Origin: Lycocorax pyrrhopterus obiensis
Taxonomy: Eukaryota; Chordata; Aves; Passeriformes; Paradisaeidae
Length of the DNA: 64,000 nt
NCBI GenBank assembly: GCA_014706295.1
Contig: JACSVZ010000011.1
Coordinates: 6,372,163 to 6,436,162 of the forward strand
Direction of reading: 5' to 3'
In this document: in pieces, positions 45,101-55,747 of the stretch
How positions within the stretch are numbered: position 1 is the stretch's first letter
Layout: every line of letters starts with the position of its first letter
Notes under the pieces: generated by a model
What the model saw: the letters and a program-made list of their open reading frames with translations, nothing else
Told to the model about the DNA's origin: nothing
The model's database searches: none
Program-made: the position numbers and the translations under genes

Positions 45101-48005
45101 GAGGCTGCTGCCTTTGCGGTACCCTCAGAGATAGAAAAAGTACTGATCACTCACATCTCCTGTTTAAGCCCTAAATTTAATGACAGAGAAAAAGTCCTTT
45201 GAATTAAAAACCTAAAATGTGTTAGAGTGGAGCATTACCATAAACATAGTGTTGTGTACGGTACAGTGATCACTGCAATGAAAAAGCTGTTAAAGAAGAG
45301 TAGTCGAGCAAGTTATTGGCACAGTGGTGCTTATTTTTACACTGCTCTTCACCATTGTTTTCAAGCTAGGAGCACTTGGCCTTTATTTCAGGAAACTTGT
45401 GCGTACCACAGTTCAAATGCTTTCATTGTGCTTTGCAACCAAGCACGATTTCATTGGGTTTTATTAAAGACCTGTGTGCAGCTGTGCTGCCACAAGAAAG
45501 AGCACAGTGCCCTCTAGTTACAGTCCACTGGAACACAGAAATCTCTGTAAACTTCAGAGTCTTGTTACTGTAACATCACAAAATTGCTTCCTTTCTCTCA
45601 CTGTGTCAAAAAAAAAAAGTCAGAAAAAGAACTCCTGGAAAACTGAGAGATTTGAAGCAGAGGTCTGTGTTTAGAGACATTTTGACAGTGACTGAACATT
45701 GCCATACAAAAGCACATCTCACTGCTGTTGCTTTATTTTCTTTTACAGGTTAGAATTTGTATTAGCACAGCCAATAGACAAATCACCTTCTACTAATCAA
45801 CTTTAGGCCTTGATGTGCTTGGAAAGGACTTAAAAGTAGCATCTGTAGCATACTTAATGAGGTAACACATCTCACTGCACACTGAGCACTCCCTTTGCCA
45901 TTCTTCACATTGTCATTCTGAATAAATCTGCAGCCCCGAAGATGTGTGCACTCTGTGTGTCATGTGTGGATCACAGCAGCACTTGATACCTTCCCACTTT
46001 GGAAGGCTTTGGGGTGTTTTGGAGTTTTGGATCGGTCTCAGGTTTCACTGGGTTTTTCCCTTTGCCCAGTAGGGATGAGCTGTTGTCTCAGACCCATATG
46101 AACATGCTCTGTTTAATTATGTGGCTCTTCGTTTTTCCTGCTGATGTGAAATAATTATGAAACAACTCCCTGCTAATGTGCTTTACGCACTTGTAAGAGC
46201 AAATATTGACTTGGAGCTTGATTCCTCTGGGGATTCAGTCAAGTACTGTCACAAATCTGTGGTCAGATGCACCTTAATCATGCACTGGTGTTGATGTAAA
46301 ACAGATAAGATATTCCTAAGAGCTTATAGATACTGTATAAATAAAATTCTGGTATTTTAGAACAGGATATCAGTAATAATGCTATAAGTAACTAGAAACT
46401 GATTATTTTGTTGCTGTAAGCAGAATGACTTAAGAATATCAAATATACATAGAAATAACTAAAGTTTTAATCATATGTGCATGATCCATCTGATTTGTTT
46501 TACATTTTCAGGAAGGGCTGTGTTGAATGGCTTTATTTTTGTGTTAAAATCTTTTTAAGAAGGTGTTATTGTTCCTAGATGGAAAAATGGTAAAGCATGT
46601 GACCTAAAACGAGATTCAAGAGCATTTTAATTGATCCCCTTTCTTCAGTGAAGTAGGAAGGTGATAAATAATTAGTCTTCCCTGAAGCATAATTAATAAG
46701 TTAGGCTTCTGATGAAACTTCATTTAAACAGTTTTGAAGCAGGCTTTTATTTGTTGCATGTATGCTTTCCCTAGTTACCTCAAGCTATAACCACCTTACC
46801 ATCAGCTTATCACTAATTAAGCCAATTTATATGTTTTTAAAGGTCAGAAATAATGGCTCACTACATTCCTCTAAGGGATGAAGCATCCCATCCTATGAGT
46901 CACTGTTTGGATGGTCAGTTTGACATAAAATGATGAGAAGGATGCTTTAATAATTCTTGAACTGGGCTTTTTTTTTTTTCTCCCCCCAAAACTAGTACTG
47001 ACCCAAGTTCTACAGAATATACTGTAATAACATTTCATTTCTCTATGGGGAACCTTCCTATTCTCAAATAACCATCTCTTTTGGGGTTTATTCTAAAAAA
47101 TGTGAATGCTGGTAACTGAGCCCTAGTTTCTGCACAGTTGGGTCTGTCAGAACAAACACATTTCAGAGTGTTCCACCTGACCCATGGGCTGAAGTCCACC
47201 CCTGTGCTCTGTCTGTGGTATTTTGAGCCTTGTTTTTGTCTTTTTCTCCTCTTGAAACCAGGTAAAAGGTCAGATGATTAAGTGACAGCGTATAAAGGAA
47301 AAATAAGTGGCTTTTTTGTTCCATTGTCATTCCTAGTACTGGTAAAGACTACTTCTCTTTCTGGCTTTTGCTTTCTGGAAAACTAGCTGAGCTGTTAATG
47401 GTGTCTCTATGATTCCTGCTCTCTTTCATACAAGCAGATATAGGAAGTATTCCAGACAACAGAATGCAAAATGTGAGAGTTTTTTTTCGTCTTAATAGCT
47501 GTTTAGAGCTAAAGGTGTTTTTTTCTAGAGAACTTGTTTCATTCTGTAGTAGAAGTAATAAATACCATGATCACAAATTTCTCAATACCCTTCTTCTGTT
47601 GAAAAACCAGGCAAATTAGAGTCTTTATGGAGAGAGTTTCAAAGACAGGAATTAACCCTGATTTTGGTTTTCTTCTCTTCAGAGGTTAAGCATGCTGTGA
47701 AGATTCCTGTGCTGGTTGGGTCTGGAGTGACTCTGGAGAATGTGAGGAATTACTTGGATGCAGATGCTCTTATAATTGGTTCTTATTTCAAGAAAGAAGG
47801 ATATTGGGCAAATGCTGTTGATCCTGACCGAGTGAAGAAATTCATGGAGCACATAAGTAAACTGAGGGAATGAGTTTGTCAGCAAACACCGTTTGTTTGT
47901 GTGTGTTTGTAGAAGTGCAGTGTGGTACGTTCTACGGAATTAAAACACAAACACGTGGCTGAATGGCAAAAAACATCAAATAAAATTGCACATCATCCCC
48001 ATACC
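27115..48005 (+). CDS. BtpA-family TIM-barrel protein (268 aa), 6 coding exons
   Basis: This gene has BtpA/SgcQ-family similarity; relatives include cyanobacterial BtpA (photosystem I stability), E. coli SgcQ and C. elegans F13E9.13. No vertebrate function is known to me. Coding exons are 27118-27190, 28657-28739, 35560-35740, 40471-40621, 42444-42571 and 47683-47873, all with GT-AG introns and joining in frame to 807 nt. Family signatures in order: VVGMVHVGALPG (14-25), GLIVENMHDVP (54-64), PEVTAAM, IRAEGFVFSHVADEG (117-131), DIKKKHS (157-163), LTADVS (167-172), DGVVLTG, VLVGSGVT (215-222) and DADALIIGSYFK (231-242). These are strand-loop motifs of a (beta/alpha)8 barrel, with GSG and GS near the C-terminus as a likely phosphate-binding edge (inference). 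The length equals the family norm, so the protein is complete. There is no signal peptide or membrane segment; the N-terminus is short, without a clear mitochondrial presequence. It lies head to head with CCNE1. The entry span includes the 3' UTR to the likely poly(A) site. Confidence 0.95.
27118..27190 (+). CDS. BtpA-like coding exon 1
   Basis: Residues 1-24 plus one base of codon 25: MQRPGLFGRLKAAVVGMVHV, then GALP. It contains the first barrel strand. The ATG follows an acceptor (AG at 27113-27114) by three bases, and the donor is CCAG|GTAAGC. The ATG at 27118 is chosen because upstream DNA is intronic. Confidence 0.88.
27191..28656 (+). other. BtpA-like intron between coding exons 1 and 2
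   Basis: 1466 bp. The first 100 bases belong to the CpG island and hold a 10-bp inverted repeat (27222-27231 and 27251-27260). At 28.15-28.53 kb there is an unidentified coding-like segment. No extra exon fits the BtpA frame. Confidence 0.85.
28657..28739 (+). CDS. BtpA-like coding exon 2
   Basis: Residues 25 (shared Gly) to 52: TPRSSLPLSQ, then IIDQACQEAEAYKDAGV. The family pattern 'LPG(T/S)P ... I..A...A......GVDG' is met. Acceptor TTCTTGCAG, donor GTAAGT. Confidence 0.93.
29283..29304 (+). repeat. Poly(A) tract
   Basis: An uninterrupted run of about 21 A residues within BtpA-like intron DNA. It may mark the tail of a retroposed sequence, but no parent is recognised to its left. Confidence 0.8.
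35156..35222. mobile_element. Possible Tigger/pogo-like transposon end
   Basis: CAGAGCCCTCTGTTATCCGA followed by ACATACTCAATATCC, and then GGATAATTGAAGTTTGAC. The paired TTATCCGA ... GGATAAT pattern resembles the termini of Tigger-like DNA transposons with 'gttatccgaa' ends. No transposase or second terminus was identified, so this is tentative. Confidence 0.3.
35560..35740 (+). CDS. BtpA-like coding exon 3
   Basis: Residues 53-112 plus one base: DGLIVENMHDVPYTV, then GPEVTAAMAVLGAAV and LGVQVLCAANQQAIAIALAA. LIVENMHD is the most conserved BtpA signature. The exon is much more GC-rich than its surrounding introns. Acceptor TTCTTTCCCAG, donor GTAATG. Confidence 0.96.
35741..40470 (+). other. 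BtpA-like intron between coding exons 3 and 4
   Basis: 4730 bp. Apart from a decayed CR1 fragment at about 37.62-37.68 kb, I see no recognisable element or exon. Confidence 0.75.
37618..37680 (-). mobile_element. CR1 fragment
   Basis: GTTGGAAGGGACTTTAAAG followed by CATCTAGTCCAACTGCC is the antisense of the CR1 3' end. The copy is short and diverged and lies in BtpA-like intron DNA. Confidence 0.75.
40471..40621 (+). CDS. BtpA-like coding exon 4
   Basis: Residues 113-162 plus two bases: LDFIRAEGFVFSHVADEG, then INACAGDLLRYRKHIGAENI and FADIKKKH. Acceptor CTGTTTTCAG, donor GTAAAT. Confidence 0.96.
40622..47682 (+). other. BtpA-like introns flanking coding exon 5
   Basis: Two introns of 1822 bp (40622-42443) and 5111 bp (42572-47682). 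AT-rich with a TATA/ATA-rich low-complexity patch at about 41.47-41.52 kb. No recognisable repeat family or further exon is seen. Confidence 0.7.
42444..42571 (+). CDS. BtpA-like coding exon 5
   Basis: Residues 163-205 plus one base: SAHALTADVSVAQTAAAAQL, then FLADGVVLTGTATGHPADPQ. The exon sits in a local GC-rich island (about 42.35-42.62 kb). Acceptor GTTCCTGCAG, donor GTGAGG. Confidence 0.96.
47683..47873 (+). CDS. BtpA-like coding exon 6 (C-terminus)
   Basis: Residues 206-268 and the TGA stop. It carries KIPVLVGSGVTLENVRNYLD and DADALIIGSYFKKEGYW, the last two barrel strands and the phosphate-loop-like glycines, and ends with the helix DPDRVKKFMEHISKLRE. Acceptor TTCTCTTCAG. It is AT-rich in codon choice, unlike exons 3 and 5. 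Confidence 0.97.
47979..47984 (+). terminator. Poly(A) signal of BtpA-like gene
   Basis: AATAAA 106 bp after the stop codon, with an upstream ATTAAA at 47938. A second AATAAA lies at about 48597-48602 and could give a longer 3' UTR. Confidence 0.7.
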
Positions 48006-48276
48006 TAGCTGGGAAGCATGGTGACACTTTGCAATAACCTGGTGCTCTGATGTTTGCTTCTAGGCAGCATTTTTCTGTGGTGCTCAAAGCTACCATCAGT
48101 GCAAAGCCAACTCTGAAATCTTGTGTGAGATAGTCTCTTCCATAAGTAAAGTGCTTATGGAGTTTAAGAATTTTTAGAAAATGTTCACCACAGGTGAGCT
48201 GAGTTCTGCTTTACCTTTAAGTAGAATAGCATGCCCTAAGTTTACAGCTAAAAGTGTTGTAAATTGGACAAGTTAA

Positions 48277-48420
48277 TTAGCCTTTCAGTTTCCCCATCTG
48301 TAAAATGATGATAATAGCACCTACATCACACAGGGGCTGTAAGACATAATGAATGAAAGAATGTACAGCACTTTCATCTCTCCAAATGAAGGGCTCTTTT
48401 AAAGTTCAAGATCATTATTT
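48277..48420 (-). repeat. MIR / CORE-type SINE
   Basis: The plus strand reads CAGTTTCCCCATCTGTAAAA, then TGATAATAGCACCTAC, then GTACAGCACTTTCATCTC and a GGGCTCTTTTAAAG-like end. This is the classic antisense MIR order (cagtttccccatctgtaaaatg ... acctacctcat ... gtaaagcgctttgag). It lies about 0.4 kb after the BtpA-like stop and could be in a longer 3' UTR. Confidence 0.85.
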
Positions 48421-51400
48421 TTTCTTTAGAATTGTGCATTTATACAATTGCTACATTTTTGTAAAACCACACAAAAATTTAAGATAATTGGGGTATTGAT
48501 TTACTTAAAATACTTATTAGAGAATAAATGTAAATAATTACATTTTAAGTAGATTTGGAATGTAGTCAAAATGCTTCTGCAAAAATTGGAAATTTTAATA
48601 AAGGTTTATTATTTTTCAGCAAGCACCTGCAGCTTTGTACCTCTCCAGACTGGTATTAGTGATGTAAAAAACTTTCTTGGAATACACAAGATATAATTAC
48701 AATAGAAACCTTTCTACCAAAGCCACAGGTAAACACAGATTTTTATTTTTCCTGTAAAATGTAGAGGAAAAATATTAGTCTCACTGTGTGTGTTGTAAGA
48801 GATTCTCCTTGAATTTGATCGTTTAGCTCTAAGGAATCGTGAAAGAACCCAAGGAATACCTGTTCTGTCATGGCCACACAAAGTGTGGGTATGTGTTTTC
48901 ATTCCTTGGGACTGGGATGTCCTCTGGGAGCTCTCTCTTTCCTTGACATGTACACATCAGGCTTCTGCTGCTGAAAGTTAAATTGTGGCTATCAAAGCAA
49001 GTATACAAACATGGGGTTTGTGGCAGCCGGCAGAGCACCCATGCTTTTCTGAGCAAAAGATACACCCTCCTTCCAAGGACAAAGAGAGTTGCAAGGTACT
49101 TCGTTTTGTTAACGTAATGGTGATTCCAGAATGTCACAGTATGAGATTGTCTTCTCAGGTTTCTTTTTTCTGGACTGGTCTGTTTCCTGTGTGACTCTCA
49201 TCAGAAGCAATGAAATGTCTTTGGTGTGTTGACCTGCTGGAAAAGAGGTTCTTTAGACCCTGTGACAGCCATGGCTTTTCTCCCTTTTTCTCCTAAATAC
49301 ACTGACATAGCTTCAATGCATAGAAATCCTTTCAGGTGCCTGGTTGTTGTGCCAGGCACTGCTTTGTCAAAGTCCACATTTACACAGGCACTTTAAATCT
49401 GTGTGTGGTGGCAGCTGTGCTTCCCTCAGAACCAACAGCTGTGTCCCAACCCCGTCCCCACCGTTCCTGCTGTGCCAGCAGGAGCACCCCTGTGGCCTTG
49501 CAGGGGTCAGGAGACTGATTCTGGCTGGAAGCTAACCCATCTTGTACCAGCCACACTCAGGGTGGGGAGGATAGAATTGAGGTCATCTTCATCAGTCCTT
49601 GCATCTGCAGCTCTCACTCCAGGCTGCTGGGAGAGGCAGTGCAGAATTACGTAAGGATCGTGAAGATGCTTTTTGAATTTGTCTTCCACACAGCCACAGC
49701 ATCTTTGCCAGGTAAAGCAATGATCTGGTTTAGTCTTACAATTCTTAGCCTGAGTAGTGAATGTTATTTTATGTCCTCTGTATTGTGAAAAACACCATAT
49801 TAAACTAAAAAAAGGTAAATTCACTTAGATACCAGTAATACCAGTGTGCTTAAATCAGTATGTATGTTTGATCTTTGTGCATTTAGGACTGTTTTGTGTC
49901 TGTTTCCATACAGCATTGCACAGAAGATTTAGTGAAGATTGTCCCAACAGGTGTGCACTAATACAATTGTTACCAGCCTTGGAATTCATTTTCAGTAAAC
50001 CTGTAAGCTTGAAAGGCTGACCTGCAAGCAATGAGCAGTGGTGCTCTCGTGCCACAAGAGTAAAAATCTTAAATAGTCAGCTGAAAACTACAATGGATAC
50101 ACTGATAAGGGTTGTTCAGTGGTGACAGTTGTTTTCAAAGAAACTGATGCCTGTTGTCAGAAGTCACATTCAGCACTGTGAGTGTGAGAATTTTGTGGTA
50201 CCAGTGTGTTTCTTGAATTGGTTTCTACTTACTCACATCCTAAAAACTCAGAAGTGCCTGAAACTTAAATGGATTTTCATCTGAATAAAAGGAGGGGGTA
50301 AGTGAGAACTTCTTCAGTGCTGTATGCAAGCTCTAAAGGCAGTAATGTTACACACAGTAGTTGTGCAATACAGAAGCCTCAATGAGTTGGTGTAATACTC
50401 ACAACATGCAATGAATACTGTAGACAGCACTCTCACTGTCAGGATTTCATGTAACATGCCTCTGTGTAAGTAACACCACCACTTGTGGAAGGAACAGGTC
50501 GTAATTTGGGTCTGTATTGTTACATATGAAAGGTAAGTGCAGAATTTTGGGAACAGAAGTAAAAGAAAGCTGATTTTCAAGCCTGAAAATGTGACTGATC
50601 ACCAGCTCTATATCATTCTTTGTGCCAAAAGTATTTGTCTAGCAGCATTAAGCATCTGCTTGCCTGTTTCATACAGATGCTGTAAGTAGAATTTGACCTT
50701 TTGTTCTGCAAGTGTTTGAATATTTAACGTGAAAATATTAAGTTATCAGAAAGGCTGACTCTTTTGGGAAGACTGTTCAATTTTTATACAGCCCAAGTTG
50801 TTAAAGTACTTTGGAGCATGAACAACTTCAGAGCAGAACAAAGCAGGCAGTGCTAATGTGTAGAAACTCCAGAAGTAAATAACAGCTGTTCAAGAAGACT
50901 TCTATTAAATATGTATTAATTAACTTGAAGTGCATCACTTAAATATGTGAAGAGATTATCTTGTGTTAATTTACATTAAAACACACAGCACTTGTTAGCC
51001 TCATTACACCACCCTAAGTATATCCTAAGCTATCACCTCATCTTACACCGAGCGTTTTGTTGGGTGTTGATTGCTTTCGATTTGCCCTTTTGAAATGTCA
51101 GACAGTGGCCTCCATTTCTTGTTGGATCTCTTCTTTCTTTCAGGTTTTGCGCTTGCATGGTTACTGTTCTTACTTGTGTCTGTTCTGTGCTGAGCAGAAA
51201 GAAAAATAACAGTAGGTTGTGAAAATATGATAGTAATTGCCCATCCAAACTTCCCAGGTGGGTCCTGCTGTTAACCTATGAACCAGCACAGAATGTAAGT
51301 GTCCATTTGTGTAGAAAAGTGATTTTACATGAAGATTCAGTATCACCTTTAGAACAGGAAATATGCATAGTGAGATGGAGTTAGTGGAGTTATAGATAAA

Positions 51401-52315
51401 TAAAACTCAGTGCTAATAACAGTGGTCTAAAGCAATGTATAAATCTTCATAAATTCTCATTCCATCCACAAAACAAGTATTTTGATGTGAACTTTGTAGG
51501 ACGAATGGGTTTTTAGCTATTTTGGTGCTGAAAATATATAAACTTGTAAGATTTTATTTAGTGGCAGCTGATCCAACTGCTGGGCTGTTCTTTCATCCAT
51601 TATTTTGACTCCTCAGACTCCCTGATCACAAGTTGGAGTCCAGTTCTTGTTTCCCACACCTATCCCAGCACACTCCTCACTGTGGGGAGACTGAGGAATG
51701 TGAGAACTCGCAGGCAGGTCCTGGCAGAGCAGGAAGGGCATATGAAATCAAAATATTTGGCTTCAGCAGAATCTTGAAGTCCACGACAAGTTGGTACATT
51801 GCATGGCTCTCCTGGGAGAAGTGAATATGGGGGTGTTTGCTGTAGTTTCAGGTTGTTTGCAGCCTCTTCAGTTAAGACTTTGTGAATTTGCACCTAGGTT
51901 GTGTTTCCAAGATTGTCTCTGCTGTATTTGTGCTTAGGGAGACCTTTTTTCTTAAGTGAAAGCTGGCTTTGCAAGGTAATTATGGCAATATGGGAAATGC
52001 TGCCTGTGGAGAAATCCAGGCTTGGAATTCACAGCTCTTTGGTGCAAGAGCAGATTTAGATGTATGTATCTTCAAAAAGAAGCCTTTAAAGGTGACTTAA
52101 AGTAAACCTTCACTTCCTTACTTTGTCCTGACATCCAGTGTTTGCTGTGCTGAGGAAGTTGACTTTAGGAATAGAACTGACTGTGGCTTTTTTCTTGTGC
52201 ATTTGCAGTGCTTACCTCTGTGACCTAAAGGATGTATTTTTCAGAAGCGTGGAGAACTGGGCTGAAATAATGTTTTTGTGGGCTGAAATGCCATGGTGTG
52301 CAGTAGAATTGACCA

Positions 52316-52375
52316 CCCTTGCAGTGAAGATGTTTTTCCTAATATCCAACGTAAACCTCCCCTGGTGCAGCCAAA
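52316..52375 (-). mobile_element. CR1 fragment
   Basis: GTGAAGATGTTTTTCCTAAT then CCAACGTAAACCTCCCCTGG matches the CR1 segment commonly reading 'tttttcctaatgtccaacctaaacctcccctgg'. It is in antisense orientation on the plus strand. The flanking boundaries are uncertain and the element may extend to about 52.24 kb. Confidence 0.8.
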
Positions 52376-54473
52376 CTAAAAGGCCAGGTGGTTTCTAGTG
52401 AAATCTCAAGAGTAGTGGATGCTTTTTCACCCTATTATTAAAATCACAGATAATTTAAGGTAGAAAAAAGTCTTTCTGCAGTGCAAATAGAAGGCCTTTC
52501 ACATGAGGCAAAAGGGTTGCAATTCACAACATAATCTGTTTCTTTGCTTACAGGTAGAAGCTTTAGAAGTAGTAGAGCTAAGGAGAGCCTAAGATGTTTC
52601 TTGTTAAACACTCAAGGATAGGAAAAGATGTGTGAGGGTAATTATCTTGATTAAAAAATTTGATCATCTTAAATAGGTATTTTTAAAGGTGTTAAAAAGG
52701 GATTTTGCTGATTTGGGCTGAAGCTACTACTCTCTATCTATGTTTAACTCCTCTCTTTCCTGTCACTCAAATTTTCATTGTTTAATGAAGTAAATTCAGT
52801 GTCAGCCAGCAAATGTTAGTGTTTCATAATTTCTTTTTTAAAGGATGCCACTAATTTAAAAATGAGTGATGAATGGAACATTCTGTTTGGTGTGTGGGTT
52901 ACTTGTTTTTTTTGTATATTAAAATACAATTTCTCCCTCTGTCCTACTACCTGTGCAAAGGGAGAGGGAATAACCAGTGTAGGGAGTAGGAGATGATGAA
53001 TTGGTGGGTATTTAGGACTTTTTTATTACTTAGTGAATGATATTAAGTGTAAAAAAATGTTAGTTAAATGTACAAAAAAGTTATATATCTAAATTTTGCA
53101 AATCTGATACGAAATTCAGTGTTCAGGACAGTAGCTGAACTCAGAATTGTTTGATTTTGTGCCTGGTCACTGTGTTAGGTGTACTATGTCATACTGCTGT
53201 CAGAAAGAGGTCACAAAACAGAGAACATTGAAATCATGTTTCATACAAATGTAGGAGGAATCCCAAATTCAGCAGTAAACAAAGATGAAAAGGAAGGCAG
53301 CACAATAAGGGCAAGAAAAGATGCTTAAGTTTCCCGCAGTTCCTGCCTCATTGTTTATTCCAGCTTCCTGTTTTTTCAGTCTGCTTCTCAAGCCTTTCTT
53401 GTGCATATACACAGATTATAGTATGCACAAGAATAAGCTGAAGGCAGAAACTGACTTAATGAAGACATTCTTGTGTGAGAGAAAAGATTTTGTTGTCCAC
53501 AGATGCGCAAAGAAAAATAGAAAAGCAGCTGCCCTTAGAAATGGAGTAACAGTAGAGCTGAGTGCCACGTCATGATGCTTTAGTCAAAATCTGATGTGTT
53601 CAAAGTCTTTGAAAGCTTCTGTACTGTTGTGCAGGGATGTAACCAAGAGGTGAAACAAGAAGCTTCTGTAAGTGTCATGTCTTAGATAGTGTCCTGAGCT
53701 GTGCTAACTCTTTGCCAATTTTCAGATGGCAAATAAGGATAAAAGGAAATAGCTTTCAACTACTCTGGTATGGATGACACTGTTAATAATCAGTTTTGTG
53801 TCAAAAACATCTCTTTCCTTAAGACCAAGCTATAGATACCTAGTCATGTGCTGTCATCTTCCCCTTCAGAGGAGGATTCTGAAGGGCGGAGGTCCTCAGT
53901 TCACTAGTTCCCATCTCTGTGGGAAGTTAGTTTGTCTTTCCTGAAAGCCTTTGTGGGAAGAGACAGCATAAAGGTGTTGGAAAAAATGTCTGTGGGGAGG
54001 TGAGGTGAAGTGGAGCTGAAATGCAGCAATCCAAGTGAAGGCTTCTGGTCCCTTGGCCTGCAGAGTTAAGGAACTAGGGATGTTGGTTAGCAACAATTAT
54101 TAAATTTAAGGAATATCTGCACTACACCCACAAGGCTGTGAGCACTGTCATCTGGGTGAAATGGGCTGGCTTATTCTACTCCTTGTGTTACTTGTTTATC
54201 AGCTGAAGCATTTATGAGAGCAAATGCAGCTGGTGGCATTTGGGCTGTGGAAATTACAGTTTGTAGTACTCTTCTAACAGTAACTGAGAGTTTAAAGAAT
54301 TCTATAACTAATATTTCAGTCATGCACTGAAAACCTTCAAGTTTTAGGAATTTTTTTTTCACTACCTTGATCAAATAGCCAAAAATATTATAGGATTCCT
54401 CTGAATCATTAACCATGGCTGCAGCAGCATACCTGGTGAAATAGATGAGTGGTCCAGTCTCCTTTGACAATGC

Positions 54474-54761
54474 CTATGTAACCAAATATAGGAGAAATAG
54501 AAGAGAAAATTTGTAGGGCTGGTAGTGGCTTGTATTTTTCAATAATTTATCAAGATTCGAGAGCACAGATTTCCTTTGGGAAATATTAGTTCTAAGGTTT
54601 ACAAAGTGCCTCAGTTGTAAATACCCATAAAAATGACAATTTGGTAGGTCGTATTTATTCTTAAGCGGGTCAAAGGACATTAGCGTATTCCTACTGTATA
54701 AATCTGTCAAGTACAGAATTTCTTTATGCTCCCAAATCACAAAAGCACCTCTTACAGTCAA
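54474..54761 (-). pseudogene. L1-clade LINE ORF2 relic (C-terminal part)
   Basis: The minus-strand translation from 54761 has IWEHKEILYLTDLYSRNTLM, then SFDPLKNKYDLP and FYGYLQLRHFV. This is the order of a block C-terminal to the reverse transcriptase of L1/Tx1-type LINEs (W..KGI..I.DLY...G.LMSF..L..KY.LP...FFRYLQLRHF). Only this block (about 54585-54761) is clear; beyond it the frame decays. No ORF1, no reverse-transcriptase catalytic motif and no tail are visible, so the copy is dead and very old. Confidence 0.7.
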
Positions 54762-55574
54762 GGAGAAAACGTCACATTATTGCCAATCAAGGACAACAAG
54801 CAAGAATATCGATCTCTACCCAATAACTTTTGCCCTGCTCACTAAGTTTTTATTACTGAAACTGGACACATCAAGGGATTGGATTTAATATATACATATG
54901 GTGCTGATTTATTACAGGAGGAGAAATATGGTCTGGCCTTACTTCTGGCTCAATATTTTAACACTTATTTTATTCCTTGCATGGAAGCTTTTTCTACAGA
55001 CAAAGTGTAAAATTTTCAGCCAGCCCTGGACGTGCACAAATCTTCAGCTCACAGAGGTACCTTGACTTATGGGTGTCCAAGCATCCTGCCTTTGGTGGCC
55101 TTACAGTCAGGAGTCGTGATTTTAGGAGTTTATGTATGTGAAAGTCCGTACAGTGGGGTTGTTATTTCAGAGAGACATAACTGAAGATAAGCTTGGGGAG
55201 AGAGGAGGGGAGATCGGAGGGGCATATGGGCACAAAAGGTCTGGGTGCTGCCTGCTGAGCCTGGTGTGAAGATGTGTTGGCTTTGTGCTCATCTGTGGAG
55301 CTGTGCATGTAAAGCCTTTTGTATAAGGGCTGTTTAGCAGCCACAGGTACTGGAATGCAGCAGAGGGCCAGCATCATCCATCTCGGTCTCCTGTTGGTGA
55401 AACTTAATATTTTTTGGTCATTTTTGGTTGATCACTGCAGAGGATTTGGCCTGCTCCACAAACACAGCGTCTTTGAACGCTGTAGACAGTGATAACCATG
55501 GCTTATGGCAGAGGTGGGATCAATCAGCTGCTTTTTAGAAGGGAAGTGCATCTACAAAACTGAAAGGAAAGTTC

Positions 55575-55747
55575 TTCAGCACAGAACTAGAGAACAGCAG
55601 ACATTGGAAGGAACATCCAGTCTGACCCCCCAGCTCAAAGCATGGTAAGCAAGAACAGGTTCTCAGGATCTTGTCTAGACAGGTTTTGAATGTAAGGATG
55701 GTGTTTCCACAGCCTCTCTGGGTAATCTGTTCCAGTATTTCAGTGAT
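55575..55747 (-). mobile_element. CR1 fragment
   Basis: The plus strand has ACATTGGAAGGAACATCCAG, then TCTCAGGATCTTGTCTAGAC, then GGTGTTTCCACAGCCTCTCT and TAATCTGTTCCAGTATTTCA. These are antisense landmarks of the CR1 3' region, diverged from consensus. Confidence 0.85.

Noticed and set aside
47664..47682. ATG at 47664 as a start for a short protein
   Set aside because: These bases are intron directly before the TTCAG acceptor of the last BtpA-like exon.
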